Assembly: GCA_029255685.2 (NCBI GenBank)
Contig: CM055318.2
Coordinates: 935,001-999,000 of the forward strand
Origin: Silene conica
Taxonomy: Eukaryota; Streptophyta; Magnoliopsida; Caryophyllales; Caryophyllaceae
Reading direction: 5' to 3'
DNA length: 64,000 bases
Shown here in pieces: positions 48,904 to 63,152 of the stretch. The number at the start of each line of letters is the position of its first letter. Position 1 is the first letter of the stretch. The notes beneath the pieces were generated by a model, which worked only from the letters and a program-made list of their open reading frames with translations, searched no databases and had not been told where the DNA came from. The position numbers and the translations under genes are program-made.

Positions 48904-50954
48904 AAACCACGCAAAAACTTAATCTATGTTACTCAGACACGTTTTAGAAGTATCCGACTCGATAAAAAATTAAGGATTTATTTCCTCAATACTTCGTAAG
49001 AGATAAAAGTAAATGAAACGGAAGGAGATCCATGTCAAATTTTAATAAAGTCCCTTCAAAATCATTTCTACACCATTTCCCGACTTGAAATAGTCCCTTC
49101 AAGTCATAATGAAGAAGTGATTTGAGATTGTGCCATCGAGTCCCAAATGAAGAAGTGACTCAATAAAGGAGATTCATGTCAACAAGACCCTCCTCTAAAA
49201 AATTTCTACACCATTTGTTTTAATATTGTACGAAAGAATGTATGAGTGAACTATACAAAAGATTGTAACCCAAAATTATTCAAATTTAATAAAAAATATT
49301 TTTCTATTTGCCATTTTTGTTAAAAGATTATTCACTACGTGGTTTTTGGTGATGCTTATATTAATATATTTGATTAAATTGAAGAATAAGTACACAATTA
49401 CACATATATTTGATTATATTAAAAAAAATGTCTGAATTCTCGAAATAACCATTCATATATGTGAGAAATAAATTATCGCTATATGCAGTTAGTTTAAGTT
49501 GTATATACCTCGAATAATCCGAAATTCTTGAGATTTACTGGACCTTTTTTGTCTGGTAGAAATGTTGTAGGTAGTATAAACTTGCATATCAAGTGTTTTT
49601 TAATTGGTATTCACTTTATTATATTGGAAACTTTATATATAGACTACATAGGGAGAATGACACTTATTCAATTGTTTTAAATTAAATATGCTCGTGCAAA
49701 AAGCAATCTAATTGCATGACAAAATCTTGGAATAAATACAAGAGCAAAGTCAAATCTATACATAATAATGACAAATGAATACTATGGATCTCTTATCTCA
49801 AACCATTCGTGGATATGATTTTTTTTCCGTGACATATTACGCACATTTGAAAAATAATGATAATCGGAAGATTCTGGTACTCATACTCATCAGAAGATTC
49901 AAATCGAGATATTATTGAACTTTGACATTAGTTAAGAAGTAAATCGATTAGTTAAGAATTAAATCGAGGTATTGTTTTTGCTTAAATCACAACTAGATGA
50001 TTTAATAAAAGATAATACGTAGTATTAAATTCACCCGCACACCTGTCCGAGCTTATTGAAACAAAATTCTATAGTACGGACAATAAAATTAACATTAAAC
50101 TAAATCAAACACATACTTTATCGATGAATTGGATACAATATTTAAGTTAAAACACAACTATTAGATAATTCTTTGTAATATTTCTATATCAAGTTCATCG
50201 ATACATGTATGTGTTTGGATTAATTTACCGTTAATATAAAACTGTTATAATGTAGTAATATAATTGTTTTCCCTCTCGTTAAATTCAAATATACCATTAA
50301 TTTAAATTTCATTTAAAAACGAGCGGAGATCAATTCTGATTAATTAAGTTCTGTTTAATTCAATTCGATGTGTTTCGGTTAAAAAAAAAGCTATGATGAA
50401 AGGTAATCATTTGTCATTATTATTTATAGATTTGCATGTGCTCTTGAATTTATCCGAAGATTTTGTCATGGAAGTAAATTGCTTTTTGCACGAGTGTATT
50501 TAATTTGTAACAATTGAGTAACTGTCTATATATAAAGTTTCCAATATAATAAAGTGAATAACAATTGAAAAACACTTGTTATGCAAGTTTATGCTAAGGT
50601 TCACTAAATCCCAAGAATTTCGGATTATTCGAGGTATATACAACTTAAACTAACTGCATATAGCGATAATTTATTTCTCACATATATGAATGGTTATTTC
50701 GAGAATTCAGACATTTTCTTTAATATAATCAAATATTCACAAATTGGTTGTTGGTGGAACGGAGTATGATTAAGCCAACTTTTAGTTGAGTACTCCGTAT
50801 TAGGTAGCCTTATTCCAAACTTAAATGAAGATGTTTGTGTCTGCGTTTCGTATCATAGGCTTCAAATTCGATGGTTAATAATTTCATCTTGCCGTGTCGG
50901 ATTGTTCTAAAACGTGTCGGAGTAACATAGATTATTAAAGTTTTGGAGCGGTTT

Positions 50955-51348
50955 ATGTCAACTTTTTCTCTCATCATGTCAGTGTCTTGTAGTAATCACA
51001 ATGTTGTCATGGACATGGACATGAATGGGAAAACCTGGTTGCATAAACTTATTTACAGCTCGAAGAAAGTTGTTGAGATAGTAAAAAATGCATTGTACTC
51101 TATCATGGAAAAAGTAACCCTAAATTTGGGATTTGCGTTTTTGGTGTTAATTATCTAGACAATTAGTAAACTCAAATTTGCCTTCAACAACGGGAGATGG
51201 AATAATGCTACTCAAAATAATTGGAATTATGGTAGCATTGATGCTTTAGGGAGTTGTAATTCCCAAGTCTGTTGGAGGGCGTATCGCCTTACTTATTGGT
51301 GTTTTATTAGTATTATGGGTTCCAATAATTATCACCTTCGCAAATAAG
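50955..51348 (+). pseudogene. Small membrane protein family, copy B (unit 2), broken
   Basis: This is the counterpart of 4989-5382 with the same TAG in place of a Gln codon and the same later frame change, so the damage predates the duplication. A few substitutions distinguish it, for example VTLNLGFAFLVL instead of VTPNLGIAFLVL. Function unknown. Confidence 0.6.
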
Positions 51349-51410
51349 GTACTTGTAGTAATCACAATGGCAAAAGTAACATGGTCCTAGACATGTAAAC
51401 CTACTTTGTG

Positions 51411-51801
51411 AAGGAGATGATTATCGAATTCAAGATGCTAAGAGAACACCAATAAGTAATTCGATATATCCTCCAACAAACTTGTGCATTATGAGTCCAA
51501 AAGTAGAAATGCCATCGCATGCAATTCCATTCATTCTGAGTAACACTATTCCCTCTGTTGTCGTTGGAAGTGTGGAAAAGTTGACATGACATATTGTCTG
51601 GATAGTCAGCACCAAAAACGCAATCCCCAATTTTGGGGTAACTTTTTCCACGACATAATACAATGAATTTTTTCCTATCTCACCAATTTTCTTTAGGTTG
51701 TGCATAAGTGTATGCAACCTTCTTTGCCCACTCATGTTCGTGTCCAGGACATCATTGTGATCACTTCAAGATCCTGACATAATGATTGAAGAATTTGACA
51801 T
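51411..51801 (-). pseudogene. Small membrane protein family, copy C (unit 2), probably broken
   Basis: This is the counterpart of 5443-5835. It shares the early TGA behind MSNSSIIMSGS and has an open stretch from an internal Met at 51735 (101 residues) with TPKLGIAFLVLTIQT and VGGYIELLIGVLL. The C-terminus ends slightly earlier than in unit 1. Shared damage shows it was already decayed when the region duplicated, unless the internal Met is used. Confidence 0.55.
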
Positions 51802-52536
51802 AAACCGTGCAAAAACTTTAATCTATCCTACTCAGACACGTTTTAGAAGTATCTGACTTGGCAAAATGAAAATTATTAACCATCATATTTGAAGCCCTTG
51901 AACAAAATGCAAACATTTTCATTCATGTTCGGATTAAGGCTATTTAATTAATACGGAGTACTCAACTAAAAGTTCGCTTAACCATACTCCTTCCCAACAA
52001 CAACCAATTCGTGAATATTTGATTATATTAAAGAAAATGTCTGAAATCTAGAAATAACCATTCATATATGTGAAAAATAAATTATCGTTATATTCAGTTA
52101 GTTTAAGTTGTATATACCTCGAATAATCCGAAATTCTTGAGATTTAGTGGATCATTTTTGTATGGTAGAAATGTTGTAGGTAACATAAACTTACATATCA
52201 AGTGGTTTTTAATTGTTATTTAGTTTATTATATTGGAAAGTTTATATATAGTTGATGTGTGTCTTTTATATAGACGTTTATTATATCTTTGACACACATT
52301 TCTATGCAAATATCGTAGTTTTTAGCTATATTTTGTCCTGAATAGACTACCTTGGGGTTGTCTAGTTATTTGTGCAGGAACGACTCAGAAGTGGTGAAAA
52401 TTAGTCCCGTAATTGTTCCTTGAGTATGCAAGTAGGGGATAAAAGAGTTTGGAGCAAAAATAGGGTCACCTCTAGAAGCGTGAAGCTGTTTTGGAAGCTA
52501 ATATCACGTTTAGAGTGCTGAGCGTTGCAGGAATGG

Positions 52537-52683
52537 TCGATCAAGGGGATCTTCGGAGCTAAAGTGGTCGATCGAGTAGACTATGGATGCATAAATGGTC
52601 GATCGGGTAGATGTTTTAGTCGCTCGAGTAGATTGCGCAGGAAAGTAGTCGATCGAGTAACTATAAAGTACTCGATCGAGTAA
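52537..52683. repeat. TCGATCGAGT motif cluster (unit 2)
   Basis: This is the counterpart of 6569-6733, but one motif and its spacer are missing and another has changed, leaving six motifs or variants. The cluster therefore changes copy number faster than its surroundings. Confidence 0.8.
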
Positions 52684-53681
52684 ACGCATCTGATTAGACT
52701 TCGTTTAGTATTTGTGTCTTGTTAGAGTTCTTATTTAAGTCAAATGAAGATTATCTCTACTATATAAAGAGAGGTAATTACGAAGTTTTAGATATCAATT
52801 TTCAGCATCAGTTTTACGAGACGCATTGAGACAGGTATATTTTGAGCATTAGTTTACGTTCTTAATTCCGGATAGCAAAGCTTGTAATCTTTCTTCCCTT
52901 CGTTTTATTTTTATAGTTACTCTAGCTATCAAAACACGTCTCGGTGATCATCAACGCTCATCCAATGCCTACGTGCTATTCAAGCCAACCTGACAAAACC
53001 TGCTCTCTATATGATCGGAAATATCATATTGATCATCATATGCCATCCTGGATATTGGTGACAACACACAACACCAAACACATCAGTTTCAATATACGTA
53101 AACATATAAAAAGTTAATGATAATGAAATTTATTACGTAAGGCACATATTACGATGAATTAATATATCGTTTACCATCTGGTAACGTGACGCACCCAGTC
53201 GTACCCAACACCACAACACAACCTGACTACTCGGACACACCCAATCGTACTCAAAACACAAGGTGTCGGGGATGCACCCATGACACCGGGCCCGAGAGCT
53301 ACTCGTGGTCCCCTGCCAGACGTTGTGTCTTGCCACACGTGTCCCTCTAAACTCGAGTCATTAATGTGCACATCGCTCTTGGAGAGGGAAGCTCTAAGAG
53401 GGAACTCAAGCGGATGACGGTCTCTGAACCGTTTTCTGTCTCTACAACAACCTCCACAATTATCGTCACCACTATCGGTAACACAATAAAGACAAAGCAC
53501 AACCACCAAAACCATTCCTTATACGATATGATAACCAACATATAAGAATCATACTTATTCACAAATCTCGTCTCTTGTATCGTTCATACTCATCAATCCA
53601 TTTAACATTATCATTAACTACATTCATTAATTATTAGCCATTATTACCGATTACTCAACTAGTGTCCATTATCACTAAACA

Positions 53682-53992
53682 TGCCATAACTCTACACTAA
53701 TCATGTGAGACAACTAATGACAAATACATCAAACACAATGCAAAAGATATTGAAATCGTGTAGGATTAACCTACCTCAAAACATATCTGCAAGCTCACAC
53801 CATTCCGACAAGAATCTGTCTCGTAAGACCGTCGCATCCTAACATGTACCCAGAATAGCGTCACTACATATTCTATACACTTAACTAACCCTTAATCCCT
53901 TATTAAGGTCCACTAATTACTTTTATAAGCTAACAAAGCCACTAAACAAGTCCCAACTACAAAACCCCCAAATTCTAGGTTTTGCTAGAACA
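53682..53992. other. 311-base stretch present only in unit 2
   Basis: No gene. In unit 1 the copia element sits exactly between the two edges of this stretch. It reads as a continuation of the surrounding retroelement-like sequence, so it is more likely to have been lost from unit 1 than gained here. Confidence 0.7.
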
Positions 53993-56900
53993 GAATTAAA
54001 AGATGTAGAAACGACTCACCAAGGTAAATCAGGCAAAAAGGAGGGTGTTCCAACTTAAATCCAAGTTTGAATCCTCCTAACATGACTTTGGTAGAGTTTT
54101 AGAGAGAAGGGAGAGGTTTTAGAGAGAAGAAGTGTAGCACCCCCATAATTCTCTTTGTTTGTGAATAGAGTCTTAATGTAAAATCCGGATCATGGATGTA
54201 TCACAATTTAACCAAATGTAGTAATAGTACCTAAACATGTAGTAGTAGCACACAAAATCCCGAAGGATAAAATCTTATTATAGGCAAATCTAAAGTTTGC
54301 GGAAGCAAAAATAAAGTTCAACGATCCAAATGTAAAGATAAAGTCTTTGAGCATTTGTCTTTAGTTAAAATGTTTAATCACGCTGTCTCATGGCTTACAC
54401 GTCTAATTCCCACGAGAACTTGTCACACGATCTGCTCACACGAATTCGTGATCACTGCAGGTCCAAACACGGACAAGGCGAATAAAAGGGTCAACAATAA
54501 TGTTGAGTAAGGTAAACATTTCGAATAAAGAATAAATGGAATATGAAACCATAACTTAAAAGGCGTTTTAAAAATAATGCATAACACAAGTGCTTCAAAA
54601 GATTGAAAACAGAATATAAGAAATATCAAAGTTAAATGAAGGGGAGCAAATAATTTCAAATGATTAAGAACGACATAAGTGTTCCGAAAGATTTAAGTCC
54701 ATATCCAACCTTTCAAGATAATTCCAATTCAAGGAAAACCTTTCTTTCCAACAATTTCCAACGTCGGTATATACTTGGATAAAGGTCGTATGAAAAGAAT
54801 CCACTCGCCCTAGACCGGATAAGATGAGGTTCACTAAATCATGTACTAGACTATCCTAGAATTCCGAGTGTGCACACCCCTCTAAGGGCCAACCCCAAAG
54901 AGGAAGATAAGAGGACGGAGTCTCGATCAACTAACTCCCATCAAACGCTCTGTATAGGAAGTCTCTTATTATGGAATGATAGGATGACGCACACCTATGC
55001 AATAATACCCAAAGGTACAACAAATTAATGTAGTATATAGGGGTCAAATTTCACAGAGAAACGAGAATTAGGTTTTGAAATGCTATGAATATTTTCTATC
55101 AAGGATCGATAACGAGATTGTTTTGTTGGTTGATTTAGTGATAACAACATTAAAAGAATAATCTAGGGGTTTCGGGTTAACATGTGAATATAATAAAATC
55201 GTAAATGAATAAAAACGTGATGTATAACATTGTTCAATTATTTAGGTATTTAAAAACACTAAAACGTACGGTAGTAGTGCTAACCATAGGTCGGGGTCTA
55301 ACCATCTTATGACTTTTGCTAGGTCGTCCTATTATCTCATGTTTAGCCTAAATACTTGCAAAACAACTATAAACTAATATTAGCTCAGAAATCACTATGA
55401 TAATTGCCAAAAGACAATAAAATTGATCCGGGCTAAAATGAAGGGATAAAGTTTATAAAATATGCACTTATCAAACTCCCCCAAGCTAAACCCTTGCTTG
55501 TTCCTAAGCAAGAAACCATATCCCGTCAAGTGCAACATCCCAAATAAGCGTAACATAATGATTAAAAACCGGAAACAACATGGGAAATTGAATAGTGCTA
55601 ACATGGATGAGGTTTACATGATGGCGTAGCATGCAAAACTTCGAATGAACCATTAAGATTTTGCATGATCTTTTGACTAATGGACTTCACGATGCACTCC
55701 ACTCATTTATATGCGAAAAACACTCATCTATCCTCAACTTATAAAAATGTATCCGCAATCTAATATGGTAAGCATTTTAAAACTACAAGACATAACAATC
55801 ATATGCAAGCATGAATAAGAAGCCAAATGGGTAAAAAGAGGGATAAAATATGTGGGTAGAAAGGGGAACAGATGAATTATGGATTTGTGAGGCTTAAAGT
55901 TAAGCTAGCAATTATCCAAAATGTAAGGATGCTCAATCTCAAAAATCAACTCAATTATACAATAAAAACCAAAGACAATTCTCCAAAAGATGATAATAAA
56001 ATATGAGAATTTCTTTTTTTTCTTCTCTTTTTTTCCTTTCAAGAAAATATGCTTCTTCTCATGTTTTATTTTTCTCTTCTTCTTTCTTTTTCAACTTTTT
56101 TCGGATTCTTTTCATTTTTTTCTCATTTCATTTGTTTTTATTTTTTCTTTTATTTTTTCTTCTTTCTTCCAAGAGCATTAAGACCAAGCTCACATGAATT
56201 TCTTTTCCAACATAAAAAATATCCCAATTGAGCACCTAAACAAAATAAATCAAAATCATCAGCTCAATCATGGTAGACAAGTTTTATGTAGCTAGGGATT
56301 ATTTTGTGAAAATGGGTCAAAAAGGCAAAATTATACATGTGAATGGCTCAAAAATGTTAAAATCATATGAATGCATGCTTATAAAGAGATGAAATGAAAA
56401 TCATACTTATGCGTTTGGATGTAGCATAAATTATAAGGAGACACCTAAACTCACCTATGAAACCAAATAATGAATATATTGGTAAAAAAAGGTCCTGCCT
56501 TACAAATTTTGTAGTTTGCCAAAAGTCAAGATTAAGCCTATTAGGTTCATTTTTCATCTTCCAACTACTTTGTCAAGACATCCTCATATAACAATTATCC
56601 CATCAAAAAGATTAATCATTAAGCAATAGCTATAATTAGGATATGCAAGAGGGCAAAAAATAGGAACAAGCAAACATTTCTTAGCAAAAATCGCAAAATT
56701 TTCTCAAAAAATCTCATAAAACTACACTAACATGCGAATGCATTTTCTCCCAAGCTAAACAAGACATTGTCCTCAATGTGTCAACAATTAATTTACCCAA
56801 CAACACCATAAAAATGGTGCAAAACACATGAAAAATAAGGACAAAAGATCAAATTTAATGGGTGATGGGAAAAATGAAACTAAGATGCGAAAACAATAAA

Positions 56901-59140
56901 ATCTTACTAAACCAATTAACTCTCTCATGCTAGCATGAAAACAGGGGAAAATTCTTCATCATTTCTTTTCTCTTGGAAAGACCATGGGTAAGAGGGTTTT
57001 TGGTGCTGCCATAAAATCTAAAATTTTAAGAGAAAAATTAATTTTAAGGAAACCAAATTTCATTCAAAGAATCATAATAGGAGAAATTAGTGAACTAATT
57101 GAACCAACAAGCATGAACAAAGCAATTGACAATCCATTTCTAACAATAATAAGCATAAAATCAAATTACCCCTAATTTGAGTTAGGGTTTCAGAAATTGA
57201 ATGAAATAGCTTAAATTGAATGGAATTAAAAAGAAAAGGATTAATTGTTAACAATACTCTGAACTATGGCTGTCCTGCTCAAAATACACCAAACTCTATT
57301 TTAACTACCAATTTAACCAACTAATGCTCTCATTCCCTTTTATTATAATATATGACCTGTTACATGCTAATTAAGTGAACAAATTTCTAACCCTTCTTTA
57401 ACCCGTCTTTCTCTTTTTACTTCTATGTTAATCTATTTACCTAATCACAACATTAAAACATGGTACAACAACTTAACAGAACAAAAAAATTTATTCAAAG
57501 CAAATGAGGACATTAGTTGGTTATATTGGTAGTTAAAATAAAGTTTGGAGTATTTTGAGCAGGACACTCATAGTTCAGAGTATTCTCACCAATTAATCCA
57601 AAAGAAAAGACATAAATACTTATTTGATGATGTTAATGGATGCATGACTGGGTGTTTACTAGTGATTTTAGTGAAAAATATGACGAAAATTGAAGAGAAA
57701 AGAGAAGAATACATACCACCGTGGATGAAGAAAAAGAACATTACCTTATTTTTTATTTTTGAAAAACCAAACTGCCAAATAACACCAAATTCGTAAAATT
57801 CTACGTCCCGTTCGGGGTTGACCGTTGACTTTTTACTTTTGAAAAACCGAAAATATCACGACCCCGATCGGGGTTGACCTCTCCTTCGAGTTTTGACTTG
57901 TTTTCACGTGTTTCCAATTTAGCTTCTCATTTTCGAAAACCACGACCCCGAACGGGGTTCTTTGCGTGAGGAAGCGTACTCTTCCTCCTTTTCCTTTCTT
58001 TTCTTCATTTCTTCATCTAAATTCACAAAAACAAATATAAAAATGTAGATAATTAAAAACAAAACAAAAAAAAAAACGCTTGGGTTGCCTCCCAAGAAGC
58101 TTAAATTAAAGTCTTGCTAGACTCTTTTCTTCACGGATTAACCGTCATTTATACTTTAAAAAGCACGTAAAAGCTTATCATACTCCCGTGCATGGACAAG
58201 ACATATGAACATGTGAATAATTGATAAGATTAAAGTATGAAAGAGCAAGGCATAGAAGGATAAATATTATCAAATTGCTCATTAGATTTCGTATAAAACC
58301 ACTGTATCACTCCACTCGTCAGCAAGAGAGATGAAGGATCATGCTTAAGACCACAAAATAAATTGTTAGAGCATAACATATGATTGTCAATGGTCTCAAA
58401 TGGGTGTTAGAAATCAGGAAGGTAGGACTTTTTATTAGTGGGAGGTGCATCCCACTCATTTTCTAAATTAATAGTACTTAGTCCTTTATTTACCTTCATC
58501 GGATCAACATTATCTTCTACAAATGAATTGTCAATGCAGTCAAACGACTCAGGAGAAACCTCATTAGAATCACAAGGAATCTTGACAAATTCATTTATAA
58601 GAGGTAACTCATCTACAACAAAGTCAACGTCGTCAATACGAGCCTCTATATTTTCAATTAGAATGACACTAGGGGGATTTTAAAGGACAAAATTGAACCA
58701 TCGTCATCATCTAATATTTCAAGATCATTAGTATTGTATTTAATAGAATTTTAATAACAGCCACAATCAATTTGGTTGTTTATTATCCTATTTATCACCA
58801 TATTAATCTACCCATTATTGTGTGACTTAATGGGTGTTTATGGTGCTTCTCTAATCTCTCTAATCTTCTTGTAACTCCTCTATGTGAGGTGATTATAAAT
58901 AAGATAAAAGATGTGTTTTTTAATAATCATCATGTTCATCTTATACAACACGTAATACACACATAAAATATACAATCTCTAGAGGCTAAGTCCACCATCA
59001 ATATGGGACTTGGGATTTGGGGTGTGAACTTATTCCGGGACTCTAGTAGCCGCCGGAGGTATGATATACGGTAGTGGGCAGTTAGCGAACACAAGGATCC
59101 GATCGCTTCCGCATAAAGGTATGTCCTTATTTTCCTACAG
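53993..59140. other. Non-coding sequence, counterpart of 17105-22247
   Basis: It has the same content as unit 1: possible LTR start TGTAGCACCCCC at 54133, the CCCCGAWCGGGG palindromes (about 57808-57958) and a TATA-like site before the primer site. I see no gene in it. Confidence 0.5.
57238..57599. mobile_element. Mutator-type MITE (362 bp), unit 2
   Basis: This is the counterpart of 20349-20714, with the same inverted ends and the same AAAAGAAAA target duplication on both sides. The element was in place before the segmental duplication. Confidence 0.86.
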
Positions 59141-59152
59141 TGGTATCAGAGC
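59141..59152 (+). other. Primer-binding site of the hairpin-bearing element (unit 2)
   Basis: TGGTATCAGAGC follows CTACAG, as at 22249 in unit 1. Confidence 0.75.
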
Positions 59153-59227
59153 AAATGTGTTTTGCTTCTGTCCCTACAATTATGCATTTTATCCACATCC
59201 ATTTTGTTGGAATTACAATGTGTTTTC

Positions 59228-62185
59228 GTCAACAAGTGTTTGTCACTTGTTGGAGATGGGCCAACTCATAAGGCAGAGAGATTGTAGTACAAATTTGTTT
59301 TGGTGGATCCACGCGATGGTGGTAGTAATAATTTTCTCTTGTGTAGAGAAAAGCAATTTGTAGAAATTGAATTTCGTTTTCTTATCTTATTTGTATAAGA
59401 TGGATCGAGAATTGAGTGGTGTAAGGGTGAAAGACTAATAAAATGACAGTTTTTTATATGACTAAATTGATGCATTGAGATTTGGATGTGTTCTCTCTCT
59501 TATAATTTTGTATAATAAATCCGTTTTCTGTACTGATTTCATATATATAGTATTCGTTTAAATGTCTTTGTGATATTATGAATTTACAATGCTATCAATT
59601 TGTTTGGTATGCGTATTATATGAATATGTTTCATATAAAATCTAGTATTGATCATATGAATGTGTTTTATGTGTATAAAAGCGTGAGGAGTATATAAATG
59701 TGTTTTATATGTCCTTTTAAATCTTAGTGATTTTAATTATATTCTATAATTTTTTACCAATATGTTTCGTAATTTTCAACTTATGCTAATTTGTCTCGTT
59801 TTTTTTATGAATATGTTTCATATTAAGTCAAGTTTTATGAGTGTTTGAGTGAATATGTTTTATATGAATAATTAATCACTTGTTTCATTATGATAAAAGT
59901 ATTTGATGAATATGTTTCATTTATGGTTGCATCGACCATATAATTTGTCATGCTATAGAATTTTTTATGGTACCAATGTGTTTGGTTAAGTTTATGATTA
60001 TATGAATATGTCTCATATGATGGAGCATATAAAATAAGTTTATATAATATTTCTTAGTGATTTAATTATGTCCTTGTTGATTATATGAGTATGTCTCATA
60101 GATTGTTTTCCGTAAAAAAAAAATTATGAATATGTTTCATATATTGAGTTTAAGTGTATGAATATGTTTCATACAAAGTTGAATGGAAGTCATATAAATA
60201 AGTTTTATATGAATAATTAATTATCTTAGTGATTTTAACAATATTTTATAATATTTTAAGAATATGTTTCATAAATTTATTTTACGTGCAAATGATAAAT
60301 GTCTCTGTGATATTTTATAAGTTACGTAAAATTTATTCTTGTATATAAACTTGGACGTCTTAATGATATTTGTTTTTTTGGCTAGAAGATTTATGAGTAT
60401 TAGAAATGCTAATGTTCGACTTTGTGTCTAATTTAGTTTATGCTACTCATTATTATCTCTATATATATTATGTTTTGCAAGATATAATTATAATTTACGA
60501 ATTTGTTTCGTTTATTTTATCTTGTGAAAATTGTGTAATTTCGTATTACATAGAAAAAAAAATCTTATTGACATTTGTTGTTCATGAGATTTATAAGTTA
60601 CATACAAGGCTTATATCTTTGTGATTTAATAGTAATCGTAAATTTGTTTTACGAAAGGATTTATATCTTCGTGATATATTTGTATATGTAAATGTGTTTT
60701 ACATTAAAGACTCCGTTATATCTTAGTGATATATAATATATAGTTGCATTGTATATGTAAAATTTGTTTTTACACGGGAGATGAGAAAAGAATTGAATAC
60801 GTATTAGTTGTGTATCAATAATTCATTAAAACTGTCATATGTGTTATGATTAAAGTTTTTTTAATTAATTTTAAAGACGTGCAAATTTGTTTTGCATAGT
60901 GTTTGGATAATATCAAAGTGATATTATTTTTCGTGCTAATTTGTTTAGCCGTTATTTTAAGGGTATAGCTAATTTGTTTAGCGTATTTTAAAGGGTTAAG
61001 TGATTTTGTTTCATTTAATCTCAAGAAGGTTAATTGAATTATTAAAATTTCTAGTTTATTGCGTTTGTGATAATTATGAGCATAGCGAAATTTTCGAACG
61101 AACAATACAAACAAAGGAATTTTAATAATTTAATTGGAATTGTGCCTTAATCCATATACTTGTGTATGACAACAAGTGTTTTTTGGTGATTTGTTCACCA
61201 TAGTGATGCGGTTTGAACTTTGATAATTAGAGTTATAAGATTTGTATCTTATTAATAATCACGGTTTGAGAAATTGTGATCACTATTATCTAATCGAGGT
61301 TGAATATCTTACTTATGAGTAGGATTACGAAAATCTATGCTTTTACCAGTATTTACTCATTCAAATATAGTAAGCTTGATTCGTGCAAAATCGTGTTATT
61401 TTGTATGTAGATCTATTAAACTATTTTGAGACAGGTCTTACAGCTTATGTAGCGTAAGAATAACGTGTAAGTCAATTTCGTTTTGACGTGGGATACAAGA
61501 TTGTGTGTCTTGACCCGGAGTATTTGAGTATTGTCATCGTGTTTCATTTTTCTTAGGTGAAATGTTTTTTTTTTAAGCTCGTGGTTGGCTTACGGAATGA
61601 GTTATTTTTCCATGGTAATTTGTTTGTCATCCGATTCTGGGATAGAAAAATGGAAAAGCTTTCGTCGTAAGTAGACTCAATCCTTAGTAAATGTCTCAAA
61701 AACTTATCCGGGAGAAAAGTCTCATGGTATATATGATTATTAATAGTCTATGTTTTTCTTACTATTGAGGACAAGTAAATATATGGTATTGTTTGATACG
61801 TCTTACTTAGTGTTGACAAGAGAATAGCGTGGAGATATTATTAGTTTGGTTCATGTTAGTTTTGAGCGAAATAGTATCATTCTCCATCAATTCGAGTTAT
61901 ATGATTGTTTCTTGCATCACCTGTTAATTCTTGTCCTGTGTGGATTTAGAAACAGAGCGAGAATTATTATAACTCGTAGCTATTTAATCCGTTATTTGTT
62001 GATGGACAATTCAAATAGCTTTGTTCTATTTTGACTTGTTAATTCTCTACGTACTTAGAGCGTGTGATTATTTTTTCAATAATTAGTTTATTGGAAATCA
62101 CGTTTTTTTATTTAACCTCATATTTGTAGTTCATTATGGCAATGTGTTTGGCCATGTATATATGTACCGCATTACTTTATTCATT
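59228..62185 (+). repeat. Variable-arm hairpin series, uninterrupted by gypsy (unit 2)
   Basis: This is the counterpart of 22338-24941 plus 34824-35170, without the gypsy insertion, so it shows the original continuity of the series. Some differences from unit 1 keep pairing as G-T pairs (the CATATGA arm near 59653; CTTATG with CGTAAG near 61444), and others remove one pair (AAATAGC with TCTATTT near 62019; CAATAAT with TTTATTG near 62086). An extra 10 bases lie near 60537. Confidence 0.8.
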
Positions 62186-62204
62186 TCTTTGATTACATTA
62201 TCAT

Positions 62205-63150
62205 TGTTGTGCGGAAGCGTGAATACCTCGTGTTGGGCCTCTGCTGCGCCGGTGTCCAATGTCCATAATAGTACGATATTGTCCGCTTTGGGCCAAGCCC
62301 TCACGGATTTACTCTTGGGCTCCTTCCCAAAAGGCCTCGTACTATTATATTTTCAGGACACTTATAAAGATGATACTTCACCTTTACACTACCGATGTGG
62401 GACATGGATTTGCATCCTAACAATCCTCCCCTCAAACCAAGGACCATCATCATAACTCGGACCTTGACTTTCATGGATAACTCCCACACTCTACAGCCCC
62501 AACTTCTAGACACCCGAAACATCACCAAGTCTTGATAACCTCCCCTTAGCCGACACACCATGTGCCCTTCTTGGGGATTTGCTACACATGCATATAGAAC
62601 CTCCTCTGCATCCAATATACCCTGGACCGGGTCCGCCACTTCAGAAGTTCTAGAACACAAATGGTCTCTGGCATCCAACCTGGAAAGGACCCACCAGACC
62701 TGTGGTACCCAATCTGATAAGGGTCCACCTGATCAACAGTTCTAGTACACAAATGGTCTTTTTTCCCACAAGACCTATGACGCCTTTCATCCATTTAGGC
62801 CTGGACGGGGCTTGCTCAAGGACTCATCCCGAGCTAGGCGTTCTATGCCTTAGAGTGTACAACTTCAAGTCTTGGGCCTGCTGATGCATCCTCGTGTCTA
62901 GCCCAAGTCAAACCTTGGGCTCTGATACCACTTGTTGTGCGGAAGCGTGAATACCTCGTGTTGGGCCTCTGCTGCGCCGGTGTCCAATGTCCATAATAGT
63001 ACGATATTGTCCGCTTTGGGCCAAGCCCTCACGGATTTACTCTTGGGCTCCTTCCCAAAAGGCCTCGTACTATTATATTTTCAGGACACTTATAAAGATG
63101 ATACTTCACCTTTACACTACCGATGTGGGACATGGATTTGCATCCTAACA
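62205..63150 (-). mobile_element. TRIM-like short LTR element, in minus orientation, at the head of a copia element
   Basis: Two 218-base repeats (62205-62422 and 62933-63150) read the same and enclose 510 bases. In minus sense the repeat starts TGTTAGGATGC and ends GCACAACA. A primer site TGGTATCAGAGCCC lies next to one repeat (62917-62930), and a purine tract TTTGAGGGGAGGAT ends at the other (62423-62436). Repeat, primer site, short non-coding interior, purine tract and repeat make up a TRIM. No target duplication brackets it. Confidence 0.75.
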
Positions 63151-63152
63151 AT

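Larger units (their letters stand above)
48773..62204. repeat. Segmental duplication unit 2 (visible part)
   Basis: It matches unit 1 without the MULE, copia and gypsy insertions, so it records the older state of the locus. Collinear blocks are 48773-50168, 50179-53681, 53993-61840 and 61841-62204. A 311-base stretch (53682-53992) is present only here. The match stops at 62204 because a copia/TRIM insertion begins. If the duplication is tandem, the counterpart of 35189-48771 should follow beyond the window. Confidence 0.9.

Noticed and set aside
62205-63150. Ordinary 5' LTR pair of one copia element inserted twice
   Set aside because: The 510 bases between the repeats carry a minus-strand primer site at one end and a purine tract at the other, which a simple LTR tandem would not have.
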